Shown here: positions 43,995 through 51,653 of the stretch, piece by piece
How the letters are laid out: each line of letters opens with the position of its first letter
Position numbering within the stretch: position 1 is the first letter of the stretch
Source of the DNA: Ramlibacter cellulosilyticus
GTDB lineage: Bacteria > Pseudomonadota > Gammaproteobacteria > Burkholderiales > Burkholderiaceae_C
Length of the DNA stretch: 64,000 bases
Direction: 5' to 3'
Assembly (NCBI RefSeq): GCF_014297465.1
Contig: NZ_JACORT010000001.1
Location: 992,001-1,056,000 of the forward strand
Program-made: the position numbers and the translations under genes
Notes under the pieces: model-generated
Seen by the model: only the letters and a program-made list of their open reading frames with translations
What the model was told of the DNA's origin: nothing
Databases searched by the model: none

Positions 43995-44525
43995 TCACCC
44001 CTTCTGGTTGCCCTGCAGCAGGGACCGCGCCGCTTCGCGCTCCAGCTCGCCGAGCTTCTCCACGCGGCGGCGGAAGTGTTCTTCGGTGCTGAACTCGGAG
44101 GCGAGGAAGGTCTCGATGACGTCGCGCGCCACCTGCGGCCCGATGATCCAGGCGCCGATGCACATCACGTTGACGTCGTCGTGTTCGACGGCCTGGCGGG
44201 CCACGAAGGTGTCGTGGCAGACCGCGGCGCGGATGCCGGGGATCTTGTTCGCCGCGATGCAGGCGCCCGCGCCGGTGCCGCAAACCAGGATGACGCGCCG
44301 GACCTTGCCCTCGCGAATGAGGTTGATCGCCTGGCGGGTGACATCCGGAAAGTCGACGGGCGCATCCGAGTTCGCCCCGACGTCGATGATCTGGTCGCAG
44401 TGCTGCGCGAGCACGTCCTTGACGAATCCCTTGAGGAGGAACCCGGCGTGGTCGTTCGCCAGCCCGATCGCCGGCCAGCGTGGCACCGCGATCGCGTGGG
44501 GTGAGCGTGATTCGTCTCTGGACAT
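43995..44525 (-). CDS. RpiB/LacAB-family sugar-phosphate isomerase
   Basis: 176 residues: GLANDHAGFLLKGFVKDVL at the start, DVGANSDAPVDFPD, and the catalytic-Cys/anion-hole segment ILVCGTGAGACIAANKIPGIRAAVCHD. The catalytic Cys and the GTG-x-G-x(4)-ANK motif are intact. It interconverts aldo- and keto-sugar phosphates, ribose-5-P in the classic case. It is the first gene of the operon. The first 18 residues are not conserved, so a later start is possible. Confidence 0.9.
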   Translation of the reverse strand: MSRDESRSPHAIAVPRWPAIGLANDHAGFLLKGFVKDVLAQHCDQIIDVGANSDAPVDFPDVTRQAINLIREGKVRRVILVCGTGAGACIAANKIPGIRAAVCHDTFVARQAVEHDDVNVMCIGAWIIGPQVARDVIETFLASEFSTEEHFRRRVEKLGELEREAARSLLQGNQKG

Positions 44526-44573
44526 GCAGGGGCCTCTTGACTTGCTGCAGCCTGGGGATTGGCTGCCTTACCG

Positions 44574-44584
44574 TGGTCTGACCA
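44574..44584. promoter_or_regulatory. Likely FadR/GntR operator TGGTCTGACCA
   Basis: A perfect 11-nt palindrome TGGT-CTG-ACCA located 49 nt upstream of the rpiB-like start. It matches the TGGT-N3-ACCA consensus of FadR-subfamily regulators, and the operon's second gene encodes such a regulator. Confidence 0.6.
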
Positions 44585-44639
44585 GAGGGTAGACCACCGC
44601 GTTGGCGGATGTCAACCGGGGTTCCCCGCCCGCATAATC

Positions 44640-44808
44640 CCGGCGGCTCCGGCGCTTCAAGCATTCACCGGTACCGGAAGGTCCCGGGCCGTGGGGCATC
44701 CCCACGGCATCCCTTCGAAGCTGCCATCACGTTGCGGAATGGCCGTTGCGCGCTGCGCAAGACGCATGCCGCAGCACCCGCTGGTTGGGGCGCCGGAGCC
44801 ACCTTCGC
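44640..44808 (+). ncRNA. Candidate retron non-coding RNA (msr/msd) region upstream of the RT
   Basis: The stretch between the operator and the RT start contains several hairpins: CCGGTACCGG (44668-44677), a perfect 9-bp GCCGTGGGG-CAT-CCCCACGGC (44688-44708), and TTGCGC-GCT-GCGCAA (44746-44760). Retron RTs normally have a structured RNA just upstream. I could not identify the a1/a2 inverted repeats or the branching G with confidence, so the boundaries are only the available space. Confidence 0.3.
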
Positions 44809-46158
44809 ATGACGCGCAGTTCCAGCTATCGCAATTGGATCGCCACCGCGCTCGCGCATGCCTTCCTGGCGGATGCGGCGCAGGCGGGCGGCCGGTCCGC
44901 CGAGGCTTTGCACGCGCGCGCCGTGCAGTGCATGGGCGAGGATGCGCCGTGGCTCCGGGCCCTGGCGGCCAGCATCGCGACCGAGTTCAGCCGGCGCCGG
45001 GATGCGCACACGGTGCCGACGCTGTCAGCGTGGCTCTGCGAACTGCCGCAGCTCGATGATGCGTTCGACCCGGAGCGCGAACACCCGCGCGTGCGGCGCC
45101 TGCTGCTGCGCCCGGCGCGCATGGTCCGTGCGCCCTGCGCGCTGGAAGGGTTGCGCCTGCCCCGCTGGGACACGCCGGCCGACCTGGCAGCCTGGCTGGG
45201 TGTTCCGCTGGAGCGGCTCGAGTGGCTGGTGGGACGCGCGCAGGACTTTCGCGAAACGCAAGCGGGCCGGACACGCAGCGCGCACTACCACCCGCTGCTG
45301 AAGGCCAAGCGCTCGGGCGGCCTGCGGCTGATCGAGATTCCCAAGCCGGCGTTGAAGCAGGTGCAGCAGAAACTGTTGTCCGGCCTGCTCGATGCGATCC
45401 CCACCCATGAAAGCGTCCACGGCTTCGTGCGTGGCCGCAGCGCCATCAGCCATGCGCGCGAGCATGCGGGCCGTGCCGTCGTCATCGCCTTCGACCTGCG
45501 CGACTTCTTCAACAGCATAGGCGTCGCCCGCGTCCGCGCGCTGTGGCGAACGCTGGGCTACGCGGAGGGCGTGGCCGAAGCGCTGGCGCGCCTGACCACG
45601 ACCCGCACGCCGCTGGCCGTGCGCGAGCGGCTCGTTGAAGCGGGTGGCATCGACTTCATGGCGGCCAAGCGGCTCGCTTCGCGCCACCTGCCGCAAGGCG
45701 CGCCCACGTCGCCGGCGCTGGCGAACCTCTGCGCGTTCGGGCTGGACTTGCGCCTGGACGGACTCGCCTGGCGCTTCGGCGCGCACTACAGCCGCTATGC
45801 CGACGACATCGTCTTCTCGGGACCCCGCGAGCTGGCCGCGCGCAGCCGCAACCTGCAAGCGTGGGTGGAAGCGATCGTTCGGGCCGAAGGCTTCACGCTG
45901 CATCCCGGCAAGACGCGGCGGATGCGGGCCCACCACCGGCAGCAGGTGACCGGCGTGGTGGTGAACGAGCGGCCCAACGTGGCGCGGGACGCGTATGACC
46001 GCCTTCGGGCGCGATTGCATTCCTGCGCCGCCAGTGGCTGCGATGCCGAGACCTGGATGCAGTTGCAAGGGCAGGTGGGATGGGCGTGCCAGCTCGTCGC
46101 GGCATCACGCGCGGAAAAGCTGCAGCGGATGTTGGCGGCGGTGCCGGTGCGGCGATGA
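44809..46158 (+). CDS. Retron-type reverse transcriptase with long N-terminal extension
   Basis: 449 residues from the ATG at 44809. Residues 1-150 are an extension of helices (LSAWLCELPQLDDAF, WLGVPLERLEWLVGR). The RT core follows: RLIEIPKPALKQVQQKLL (173-190), HGFVRGRSAISHAREH (204-219), the position of the retron NAxxH motif though lacking its Asn, FDLRDFF (228-234), LPQGAPTSPALANL (294-307), the catalytic YADD (330-333) and VTGVVVNERPNV (380-391), the VTG motif typical of retron RTs. Extensions of about 150 residues are known in myxobacterial retrons. It begins an apparent operon with a DUF3592 gene 10 nt downstream and a kinase gene overlapping that one. Confidence 0.85.
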   Translation: MTRSSSYRNWIATALAHAFLADAAQAGGRSAEALHARAVQCMGEDAPWLRALAASIATEFSRRRDAHTVPTLSAWLCELPQLDDAFDPEREHPRVRRLLLRPARMVRAPCALEGLRLPRWDTPADLAAWLGVPLERLEWLVGRAQDFRETQAGRTRSAHYHPLLKAKRSGGLRLIEIPKPALKQVQQKLLSGLLDAIPTHESVHGFVRGRSAISHAREHAGRAVVIAFDLRDFFNSIGVARVRALWRTLGYAEGVAEALARLTTTRTPLAVRERLVEAGGIDFMAAKRLASRHLPQGAPTSPALANLCAFGLDLRLDGLAWRFGAHYSRYADDIVFSGPRELAARSRNLQAWVEAIVRAEGFTLHPGKTRRMRAHHRQQVTGVVVNERPNVARDAYDRLRARLHSCAASGCDAETWMQLQGQVGWACQLVAASRAEKLQRMLAAVPVRR

Positions 46159-46167
46159 TCGCGGCTG

Positions 46168-46677
46168 ATGAATGAAACCATGCGGATGAACACAGCCTCG
46201 ATCCACGTTTGGGGGCAACGCTTTGCCCGGTCCTTGCCCTGGATCCAGTTGGCGACCGGCCTGGTGCTGCTGGCGCTGGGTGCGTACCTCGGCCGGGTCC
46301 CCTTCGAGTTGCTGCGCAGCGGTGAAAGCGCGATGGGGCGCGTGGTTCGCTTCGACGCGATCTCCGCGGCGTCGAGCGCGCCCTCCGGCATCCGGGCGTC
46401 GTCCACGTCGTTCTATCCCGTGGTCGCTTTCGAGGCGGATGGCCGCAGGGTGGAGTTTCGCGATCGGTTCGGCTCCGCGTCGGCTGCCGGCGTGAACGAC
46501 AGCGTGGCGGTCCTGTTCCTGCCGCGTGCGCCCGAGACCGCCATGATCCATCGACCCGTCCGGATCTGGATGCCGTGGGCGCCGACGCTGGTGGTCGGCG
46601 CCTTCCTGGTCATGGTGGGCCTCATTGGCGCGTGGCGCGGGTCCGATCCGGCGCGCTGCAAGAAGGATGCTCGATGA
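46168..46677 (+). CDS. DUF3592 two-helix membrane protein
   Basis: 169 residues: TM1 at about 24-42 (WIQLATGLVLLALGAYLG), an extracytoplasmic beta-rich DUF3592 region (FYPVVAFEADGRRVEFRDRFG, VAVLFLPRAPETAMIHRP) and TM2 at about 137-156 (WAPTLVVGAFLVMVGLIGAW). DUF3592 proteins are of unknown function. It is 10 nt downstream of the retron RT and overlaps the kinase gene as ATGA. If this is a retron system, a membrane protein here would be a natural effector candidate, which is inference. Starts at 46180 or 46186 are also possible. Confidence 0.75.
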   Translation: MNETMRMNTASIHVWGQRFARSLPWIQLATGLVLLALGAYLGRVPFELLRSGESAMGRVVRFDAISAASSAPSGIRASSTSFYPVVAFEADGRRVEFRDRFGSASAAGVNDSVAVLFLPRAPETAMIHRPVRIWMPWAPTLVVGAFLVMVGLIGAWRGSDPARCKKDAR

Positions 46678-47183
46678 ATGCTTCACCACCCACGGCAGGG
46701 CCGGCCTGCCTCCACTTGTTCTGTGGCAAGGCGGGGGCGGGCAAGAGCACATTGGCCGCGACTGTCGCTGCTTCCGCAGGCGCTGTCCTGATCTCGGAAG
46801 ACGTGTGGCTGGCCAGGCTGTACGGCGACCAGATGCATACGTTCGAGGTCTACAGGCGGTGCTCGCTGCGGCTGCGCTCCGTGGTACAGCCCCTGGCCGT
46901 GGACCTGCTGCGTGGAGGCCGCAGCGTGGTCCTGGATTTCCCCGCCAACACGCGCGCGTCCCGCGCCTGGCTGCGCGCGGTGATCGACGAGGCGGGCGCA
47001 GGCCACGTCCTGCATTTCATCGACAGTGCGGACGCGGTCTGCCTGGAAAGGATCGAGAAGCGAAACGTGGAGCGCCCGGAGGGATCGCACCACCTCACGC
47101 AGGAGCAGTTCGCGTACATCTCGTCCTTCTTCGAGCCGCCGGGGGAGGAGGAGGGGTTCGAGGTGAGGCGGTATGCGGGATAG
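46674..47183 (+). CDS. Small P-loop kinase/AAA ATPase (zeta-toxin-like)
   Basis: 169 residues with Walker A FCGKAGAGKSTLAA (16-29), ISEDVWLARL where zeta-type kinases have their substrate Asp, VVLDFPANTRASRAWLR (Walker B-like) and an Arg-rich C-terminal lid (RIEKRNVERPEG). Such proteins phosphorylate small molecules (zeta toxins, chloramphenicol phosphotransferase). The ATG at 46674 overlaps the DUF3592 stop (ATGA), so expression is coupled to it and probably to the RT. Role unknown. Confidence 0.8.
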   Translation: MNASPPTAGPACLHLFCGKAGAGKSTLAATVAASAGAVLISEDVWLARLYGDQMHTFEVYRRCSLRLRSVVQPLAVDLLRGGRSVVLDFPANTRASRAWLRAVIDEAGAGHVLHFIDSADAVCLERIEKRNVERPEGSHHLTQEQFAYISSFFEPPGEEEGFEVRRYAG

Positions 47184-47640
47184 GGTGGCTGGAGGGGCTG
47201 CGCGCTCGTCTGCGCCTTGCCCCGGACGTAGCGCAAGGTGGGTGGCTTGGGGTGGGAGCAACCGTCACGCCGCTATTGCGCCGGTAGAACCTTCAGGCCC
47301 GATGCAGGGGCGGTGAATAGCCGCGTCAGACTGAGGGCGGACGGTGGGCTGGCGCGTCCCAGTGTCGGCGGTTGCCGGTCTCCGACATTGGACGACAGGC
47401 CTGACGAGCGATCGCGATTGGCCGGAAGCAGCCCTCGTGTCCTCGACGCGCAGCACCTGCTGGCCAGCTTGGTCGAGAATTTCGAGTTGTAGCTCCGATT
47501 TCTCATGACATCGCACACCATGAAGTGCAGGTTCGTAGTCATCGACTCAGCCTCAACGCGGTCGCGATGTGTCTGATCCGGAAAGACAATCTCAGCCTAT
47601 CCGCCGTACTTGGCTGCTCAGGTTCGCAGGTGACTCTGCT
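47184..47640. other. Intergenic region between the retron operon and the secreted protein
   Basis: 457 nt, gene-free apart from a degenerate repeat (listed separately). The rest becomes noticeably more AT-rich towards 47640, where the next accessory genes begin. Confidence 0.45.
47241..47435 (+). repeat. Degenerate intergenic repeat, left-type copy 2
   Basis: Matches 20361-20545 by eye over most of its length: gcgccggYagaNcNttcagg, ccgatgca, cagactgRgggcgg, cggcggttgccg-t and cgatcgcgattggccggaag. It lies at the left edge of the 47.5-53 kb accessory block, as copy 1 does for the DRT island. Confidence 0.5.
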
Positions 47641-48600
47641 CTATCTAAGTGGAGGAAAAGCTGACGTCGTTGGAGGGATGAAAATGCAATTAAAGTCTGC
47701 TATATCCCGCACCAGTGGTTCCCTAGCCATCAACTGAGCCCGTATCAGCTCGGACTGCGCCGATCGTTCGGCGTTCAAAGCGTCGCACCATTCCGGCTCC
47801 TTATACGGGACGAAAATGTCTTGGCCGGAAAACCACTGGACCTTCACGCGATTCGCATAAATAGCGGGGATGTTGGTGGTGTTCGTTATGCAGGTTGCAA
47901 ACCCGGCCTCGAGCTTTGGCGCGAACTCCGAATGAACGCTAGCGCGCTCAGCCCCCGCCCTCCAAGCTCGGTCCATATCCGCCGACAACTCCCGAACAGG
48001 ACTTCTCGTGAGACAGCCCTGAGCGGCCGCCATGAACTCCTGGTCATATAACCCAATGAGTTCCCAAGCAAGATAATCCCAACGCACTGAGCACCGACGA
48101 GGTCCATCAAGCCAGATCCCATCCGAAGTCCACCGGTTGGGCCGTGGGGCTGGCCGGAATCCGACAAAGATATAGCTCGTTGGGCTTCTTCGCCCATTCC
48201 ATGCAACCTGGCAGCCATTGAGTGCAGGAAACATGTAGGCGAGCGGGGCAGTCTCGAGATGCTGGTAGGACTTCTTGGGCGGCTCAAGGAACTTGGCCAG
48301 CGTGTCCGCAATGCATTTGGTGTAGGTGGCGTAGTTCGCGCTATTCGTTTGCTGGCCATCAACCGTCTGCAGCGCGGAACCGATCGTACCGGCAGAAGCA
48401 CCGATGCTGCCGGCTAATACCCCCTTCCGCCAGTCCCTCAAGGCCGCCGAGATACTAGCCGAGGCGCTGTACTGCTGACCAGCCGCGCAAAGTTTGATGA
48501 TGCTATCAATCTGGCCTTCACTCGGAACAGCCTGGGCATATGCTGCCGCTTGTGAAAGCGCGCTGCCGAGGAGAACACACACGAAGCGGAGATGCTGCAT
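47641..48600 (-). CDS. Secreted hypothetical protein
   Basis: 319 residues with a Sec signal peptide (MQHLRFVCVLLGSALSQAAAYA). The mature part has several cysteines and tryptophans (KLCAAGQQYSA, KCIADTL, WDYLAWELIGLYDQEFM) and no domain I recognise. GGAG lies 6 nt before the ATG. Composition is less GC-rich than the flanks, and it stands alone between repeats, so it was probably acquired with the accessory block. Function unknown. Confidence 0.6.
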   Translation of the reverse strand: MQHLRFVCVLLGSALSQAAAYAQAVPSEGQIDSIIKLCAAGQQYSASASISAALRDWRKGVLAGSIGASAGTIGSALQTVDGQQTNSANYATYTKCIADTLAKFLEPPKKSYQHLETAPLAYMFPALNGCQVAWNGRRSPTSYIFVGFRPAPRPNRWTSDGIWLDGPRRCSVRWDYLAWELIGLYDQEFMAAAQGCLTRSPVRELSADMDRAWRAGAERASVHSEFAPKLEAGFATCITNTTNIPAIYANRVKVQWFSGQDIFVPYKEPEWCDALNAERSAQSELIRAQLMAREPLVRDIADFNCIFIPPTTSAFPPLR

Positions 48601-48713
48601 TAGATACTCCTTCGCGCCAGATCGCGTCTTTGCAATTTTAGCGGGCATCGACGGCACCCGGTAGAAAACTCATGTCTTGTGCACCTCCGCAATGCAGAAG
48701 TTTGGCATCAAGA

Positions 48714-48785
48714 ACTGCACGTTGAGATCTGGCGTGGACCCTTAGAGCAACTGCACGTCGAAATCTGGCGTGGATCGTTAGAGCA
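48714..48785. repeat. Two tandem 36-nt units
   Basis: Units at 48714-48749 and 48750-48785 both read actgcacgtYgaRatctggcgtggaYcSttagagca, differing at about five positions. Multiple copies of short repeats like this occur at IS21-type ends, but no transposase is present, so that origin is only a possibility. Confidence 0.6.
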
Positions 48786-49069
48786 TCACCGGCGGCTGCT
48801 TGCCAGCAACGACTGATTACTGGTGGATTTGGATGCAAAGAAGGCTGCAGGCCCATTGGCATCGAGCAGCGCGTAGCGACGCTGCATAGTCCTCCCAATT
48901 GAGGGCGGATGCGAGTCCCGACCGAGCAAGGAACCTATGTCATTTCTTTTGGGTACAGCAATGGTTGCTTCGACCTCTTTGGCGTAGTTCGCGGCGGCTC
49001 CACAGGTGGTGACTTAGTGACCGCAAGAGACCGGAGACTGTTCACTGGGCAACCGTAGGTGAACGACCG

Positions 49070-49205
49070 CACCGGCTGCGAGGCGGACTGTGTCCTGGGG
49101 ACCGCTTGAGACCGGGGACGGTCGTCAGGATTCGGCCGCCCGATGACAGCTGTGACCATTAGCTGACGTTCGCCAATGCGCGGCGAACGAGCGCGATTGG
49201 CAGGA
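49070..49205 (+). repeat. Degenerate intergenic repeat, left-type copy 3
   Basis: Best match to copy 1: gaccggggacggtcgtcagg...ggccgcccgatgacagc...tagctgac aligns with gactgggggcggtcgg...ggccgtctgatggcggc...tagctgac, then a gcgcgattggc block. It is shorter and more diverged than copies 1 and 2. Confidence 0.45.
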
Positions 49206-49335
49206 GCGGGGTGAGCAGATTTGCTTGACCGATGCCGCTTGGCGCGCCCGGTACCGGCCAACAGATCCCGTGGCTGGAGGACGAATCAAGCGTCGTGCTG
49301 TGAATGAGCGGCACAGGCTTGTCCAGCCGCCGTGA

Positions 49336-51162
49336 TTAAGGCGTGAAACCGCCAGCGGCCTTCTGAACTCCAGGGTAGAAGCCACGGCGACCATCCTCGT
49401 CGCCATCGCCCACAAATTCGAGTGGGTCTAGCAAAGTCTTGGAGTCGTCTTTGATCTCTTGATTCTCCAGAATCACGAGCTGACCAGGACCTCGCCACTG
49501 CGCTAGCCAGGCGTAGAAGCGGTCCGTGACGGTGGACACGGCGACGTCCCGCTGCTCTTTACTTTTGGGGTCCGCATACGACTTGAGCGGCGAATCGATG
49601 ACGACGAAACCAAGGTGCGGGTACTCCTTTGCCACGGCATGCTCCATGACGGCGATTGTTAGAGCGGCCAAGAAGATTGCGCGCTTGCCAGCGCCAAAAT
49701 CCAGGCGAGCGCGACCGTCAAGGACTAGGTCGCAAGTGTCTGTGTCAAGCAGCACCGATTCGATGCTAGTAAAGCCCCATGCGTGCAGGTAGTGTTTCGC
49801 GAGTGCGGCAACCTCGGCTGCCGCGGCACCGACGTTGCGGCTCAGTGGAATCTTTTTTTGCTTCTTGGCGTTCGTCAGCCTTGCATGCTCAGCCACGAGC
49901 TGTGCTTCCTCGTCAAATTTGGCAAGCTGTTCTGAAAGGGCGCTGCGACGGACCGCTAGCGACTTAGGATCGCCGGAGAACTCGTAGCGGGTTTCGTTGA
50001 CTCGCGCCTTCTCGGTTGCCTCAAGCTCGCTCAGTTCCGCCCGAAGACTCTCCACCATCTGCGTCATGCGAGCGGCACGATTACGTTCGCGCGCAAGTGC
50101 AAGGGCGAGCCCTTCCTGCAATACAACAATCTTGTCAAGTTCGGCCTTCAAGGCCCTTCGGTACCCATCCTGAGCGCCCGACCTCAGTTGCCTCGGGTCG
50201 ACCTGCGCCTGTGCTGAAGTACCGCACAAGGGACAGGAGACCTCCTCGAGCGCCTGGAACATGGCGACACCTTCCCATGTGGCACCAAGACGCTCGCTGT
50301 CACTCTTGTACTTAGCATCGAGCAGGTTGAACCGTTCGATCATCGACAGGCAGTGGCTTCGTTCACGCTCGGCCGCTTGCACTTCCGCGCTCTTCTTGAG
50401 AATCTCGTCGCGAACTCCTTTGAGCGCGCTGGCGCGAGCCTCGTAGTGGCTCGTCATCGCATTCAGTGCGACGTCTACACGCTCGAGAGCGTCAGCAACA
50501 GCTCCCTTGGTTGCATTCTGTGGTAGATCAGCCCGCACACGTCGCAGAACTTCCTCTACACCAAGAATTTGGCCCGCAAGCCGGTCTAACTCCTTCGAGG
50601 TCTTGACCAGTTCGACGGCGGAGTCATCGGTGCCCGTAAGAAACATGTGGAAGGCCGCGACTCGCTGGGTTGCGTTAGCGACCGGACCGGCTGTCGCGTC
50701 TTCGCTGATCATGGTCGGTTGGGACAACAAGCACCAGTGACGCAGATCGCCGCCAGTGACAAGGCCGCGCTTCGAGCGCGACCTGAGAAGCTGCTTGCCG
50801 GCAGCCCCGGCATGGCGGACGAGGAAGTCTCCGATCTCTTCTTCGAGCACCTCCGTCGTAGGCGTGCCGTCCTCACCCGAGGCTAGCTTGACTAAGGTCG
50901 AGTCCCCTCCCGAATGAGCGCGACGTACTTCGTAACTTCCGTCATCCACCTCGAGCTTCAGGGTGAGCAAGTCGTAGCCGAACGCCTCAGGAATCTTCTT
51001 AGGCAGCTTGTCGCCACCGAGCAAGTACCAGAGACAGTCACGGATGTACGACTTGCCTGTGTCACTCGGGCCGCGGACAAGCATGGCTGGATCACGGAAA
51101 TTGACCCGCGCTTCAGGCTTATCGGGGCCAGTCGCAACCAGCGAGACGAGCTTGACTGTCAT
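49336..51162 (-). CDS. ABC-3C system SMC/RecN-like ATPase (DUF3732 type)
   Basis: 608 residues: Walker A GPSDTGKS at 31-38, two long coiled-coil arms (about 185-300 and 330-435) joined by a zinc-hook-like CPLCGTS (310-316), an ABC signature-like DFGAGKRAIFLAAL (488-501) and Walker B LGFVVIDSPLKSYAD (517-531). This is the DUF3732 SMC-like ATPase of ABC-three-component (ABC-3C) conflict systems, thought to sense invading nucleic acid and drive an effector. Its ATG overlaps the middle-component stop by 4 nt. It is the last gene of the three-gene operon. Confidence 0.88.
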   Translation of the reverse strand: MTVKLVSLVATGPDKPEARVNFRDPAMLVRGPSDTGKSYIRDCLWYLLGGDKLPKKIPEAFGYDLLTLKLEVDDGSYEVRRAHSGGDSTLVKLASGEDGTPTTEVLEEEIGDFLVRHAGAAGKQLLRSRSKRGLVTGGDLRHWCLLSQPTMISEDATAGPVANATQRVAAFHMFLTGTDDSAVELVKTSKELDRLAGQILGVEEVLRRVRADLPQNATKGAVADALERVDVALNAMTSHYEARASALKGVRDEILKKSAEVQAAERERSHCLSMIERFNLLDAKYKSDSERLGATWEGVAMFQALEEVSCPLCGTSAQAQVDPRQLRSGAQDGYRRALKAELDKIVVLQEGLALALARERNRAARMTQMVESLRAELSELEATEKARVNETRYEFSGDPKSLAVRRSALSEQLAKFDEEAQLVAEHARLTNAKKQKKIPLSRNVGAAAAEVAALAKHYLHAWGFTSIESVLLDTDTCDLVLDGRARLDFGAGKRAIFLAALTIAVMEHAVAKEYPHLGFVVIDSPLKSYADPKSKEQRDVAVSTVTDRFYAWLAQWRGPGQLVILENQEIKDDSKTLLDPLEFVGDGDEDGRRGFYPGVQKAAGGFTP

Positions 51163-51653
51163 AACAGGTAGGGCTGCTTCACGGTTTCCACTTCCGCGCC
51201 CCAGAGGTGCCCACTTTCGGCAAACAGGGCGAGAAGCTCATTCGAGCTGGCCTTGCCGAAACGTTCGGCGACCCAGACGCAACGCTCCTGTAAGTCCCGC
51301 CAGTACTTAGAAGACAACGAACCAACCATGGTGAAGCTGCTCGCGCCCGCGATGTATGTCATGCCTTGATCGTCGAGGACAACATCGACTAAGCCACGCG
51401 TGCTCATGAGGTATAAGCCCTGTTCGATCCGCTCCCGTCGGCTGAACAGCTCGCCGTTCCGGTACGGAACCGGCGTATGGAGGCTGACAGGGCCGCCCAC
51501 ATCCTGCGAATAAACGATCGCATAGTCGAGCAGTACCAGCTTCTGTAGATCCGCGCCTTTTGGCCTAAGCGCGAACAGTAGGTAGACCATACGCAACCCC
51601 AGTTCGAATGGGGTGTTGAACAGCTCCGGCTGTTTTCGATTCATCGAACCCAT
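51159..51653 (-). CDS. ABC-3C middle component
   Basis: 164 residues, NRKQPELFNTPFELGLRMVYLLFALRPKGADLQKLVLLDYAIVYS at the start, then VDVVLDDQGMTYIAG and a short helical end. The NTPFE.GLR...LL opening is typical of the small middle components that link the ATPase and the effector in ABC-3C systems. No catalytic motif is seen. It overlaps the upstream gene by 13 nt and the downstream ATPase by 4 nt. Confidence 0.8.
   Translation of the reverse strand: MGSMNRKQPELFNTPFELGLRMVYLLFALRPKGADLQKLVLLDYAIVYSQDVGGPVSLHTPVPYRNGELFSRRERIEQGLYLMSTRGLVDVVLDDQGMTYIAGASSFTMVGSLSSKYWRDLQERCVWVAERFGKASSNELLALFAESGHLWGAEVETVKQPYLL

Larger units (their letters stand above)
48601..49335. other. Gene-free region with repeats between the secreted protein and the ABC-3C genes
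   Basis: 735 nt. It holds two 36-nt tandem units (48714-48785) and a left-type degenerate repeat (about 49070-49205), listed separately. Short open frames exist on both strands but none has an RBS or family likeness. It could be the remains of an inserted element. Confidence 0.5.

Noticed and set aside
44640-44808. Definite msr/msd annotation
   Set aside because: Hairpins are present, but I could not find the flanking inverted repeats or priming G, so only a low-confidence candidate is listed.
48638-48898. Minus-strand open frame of 86 codons
   Set aside because: It covers the 36-nt tandem units, has no RBS and no protein-like pattern.
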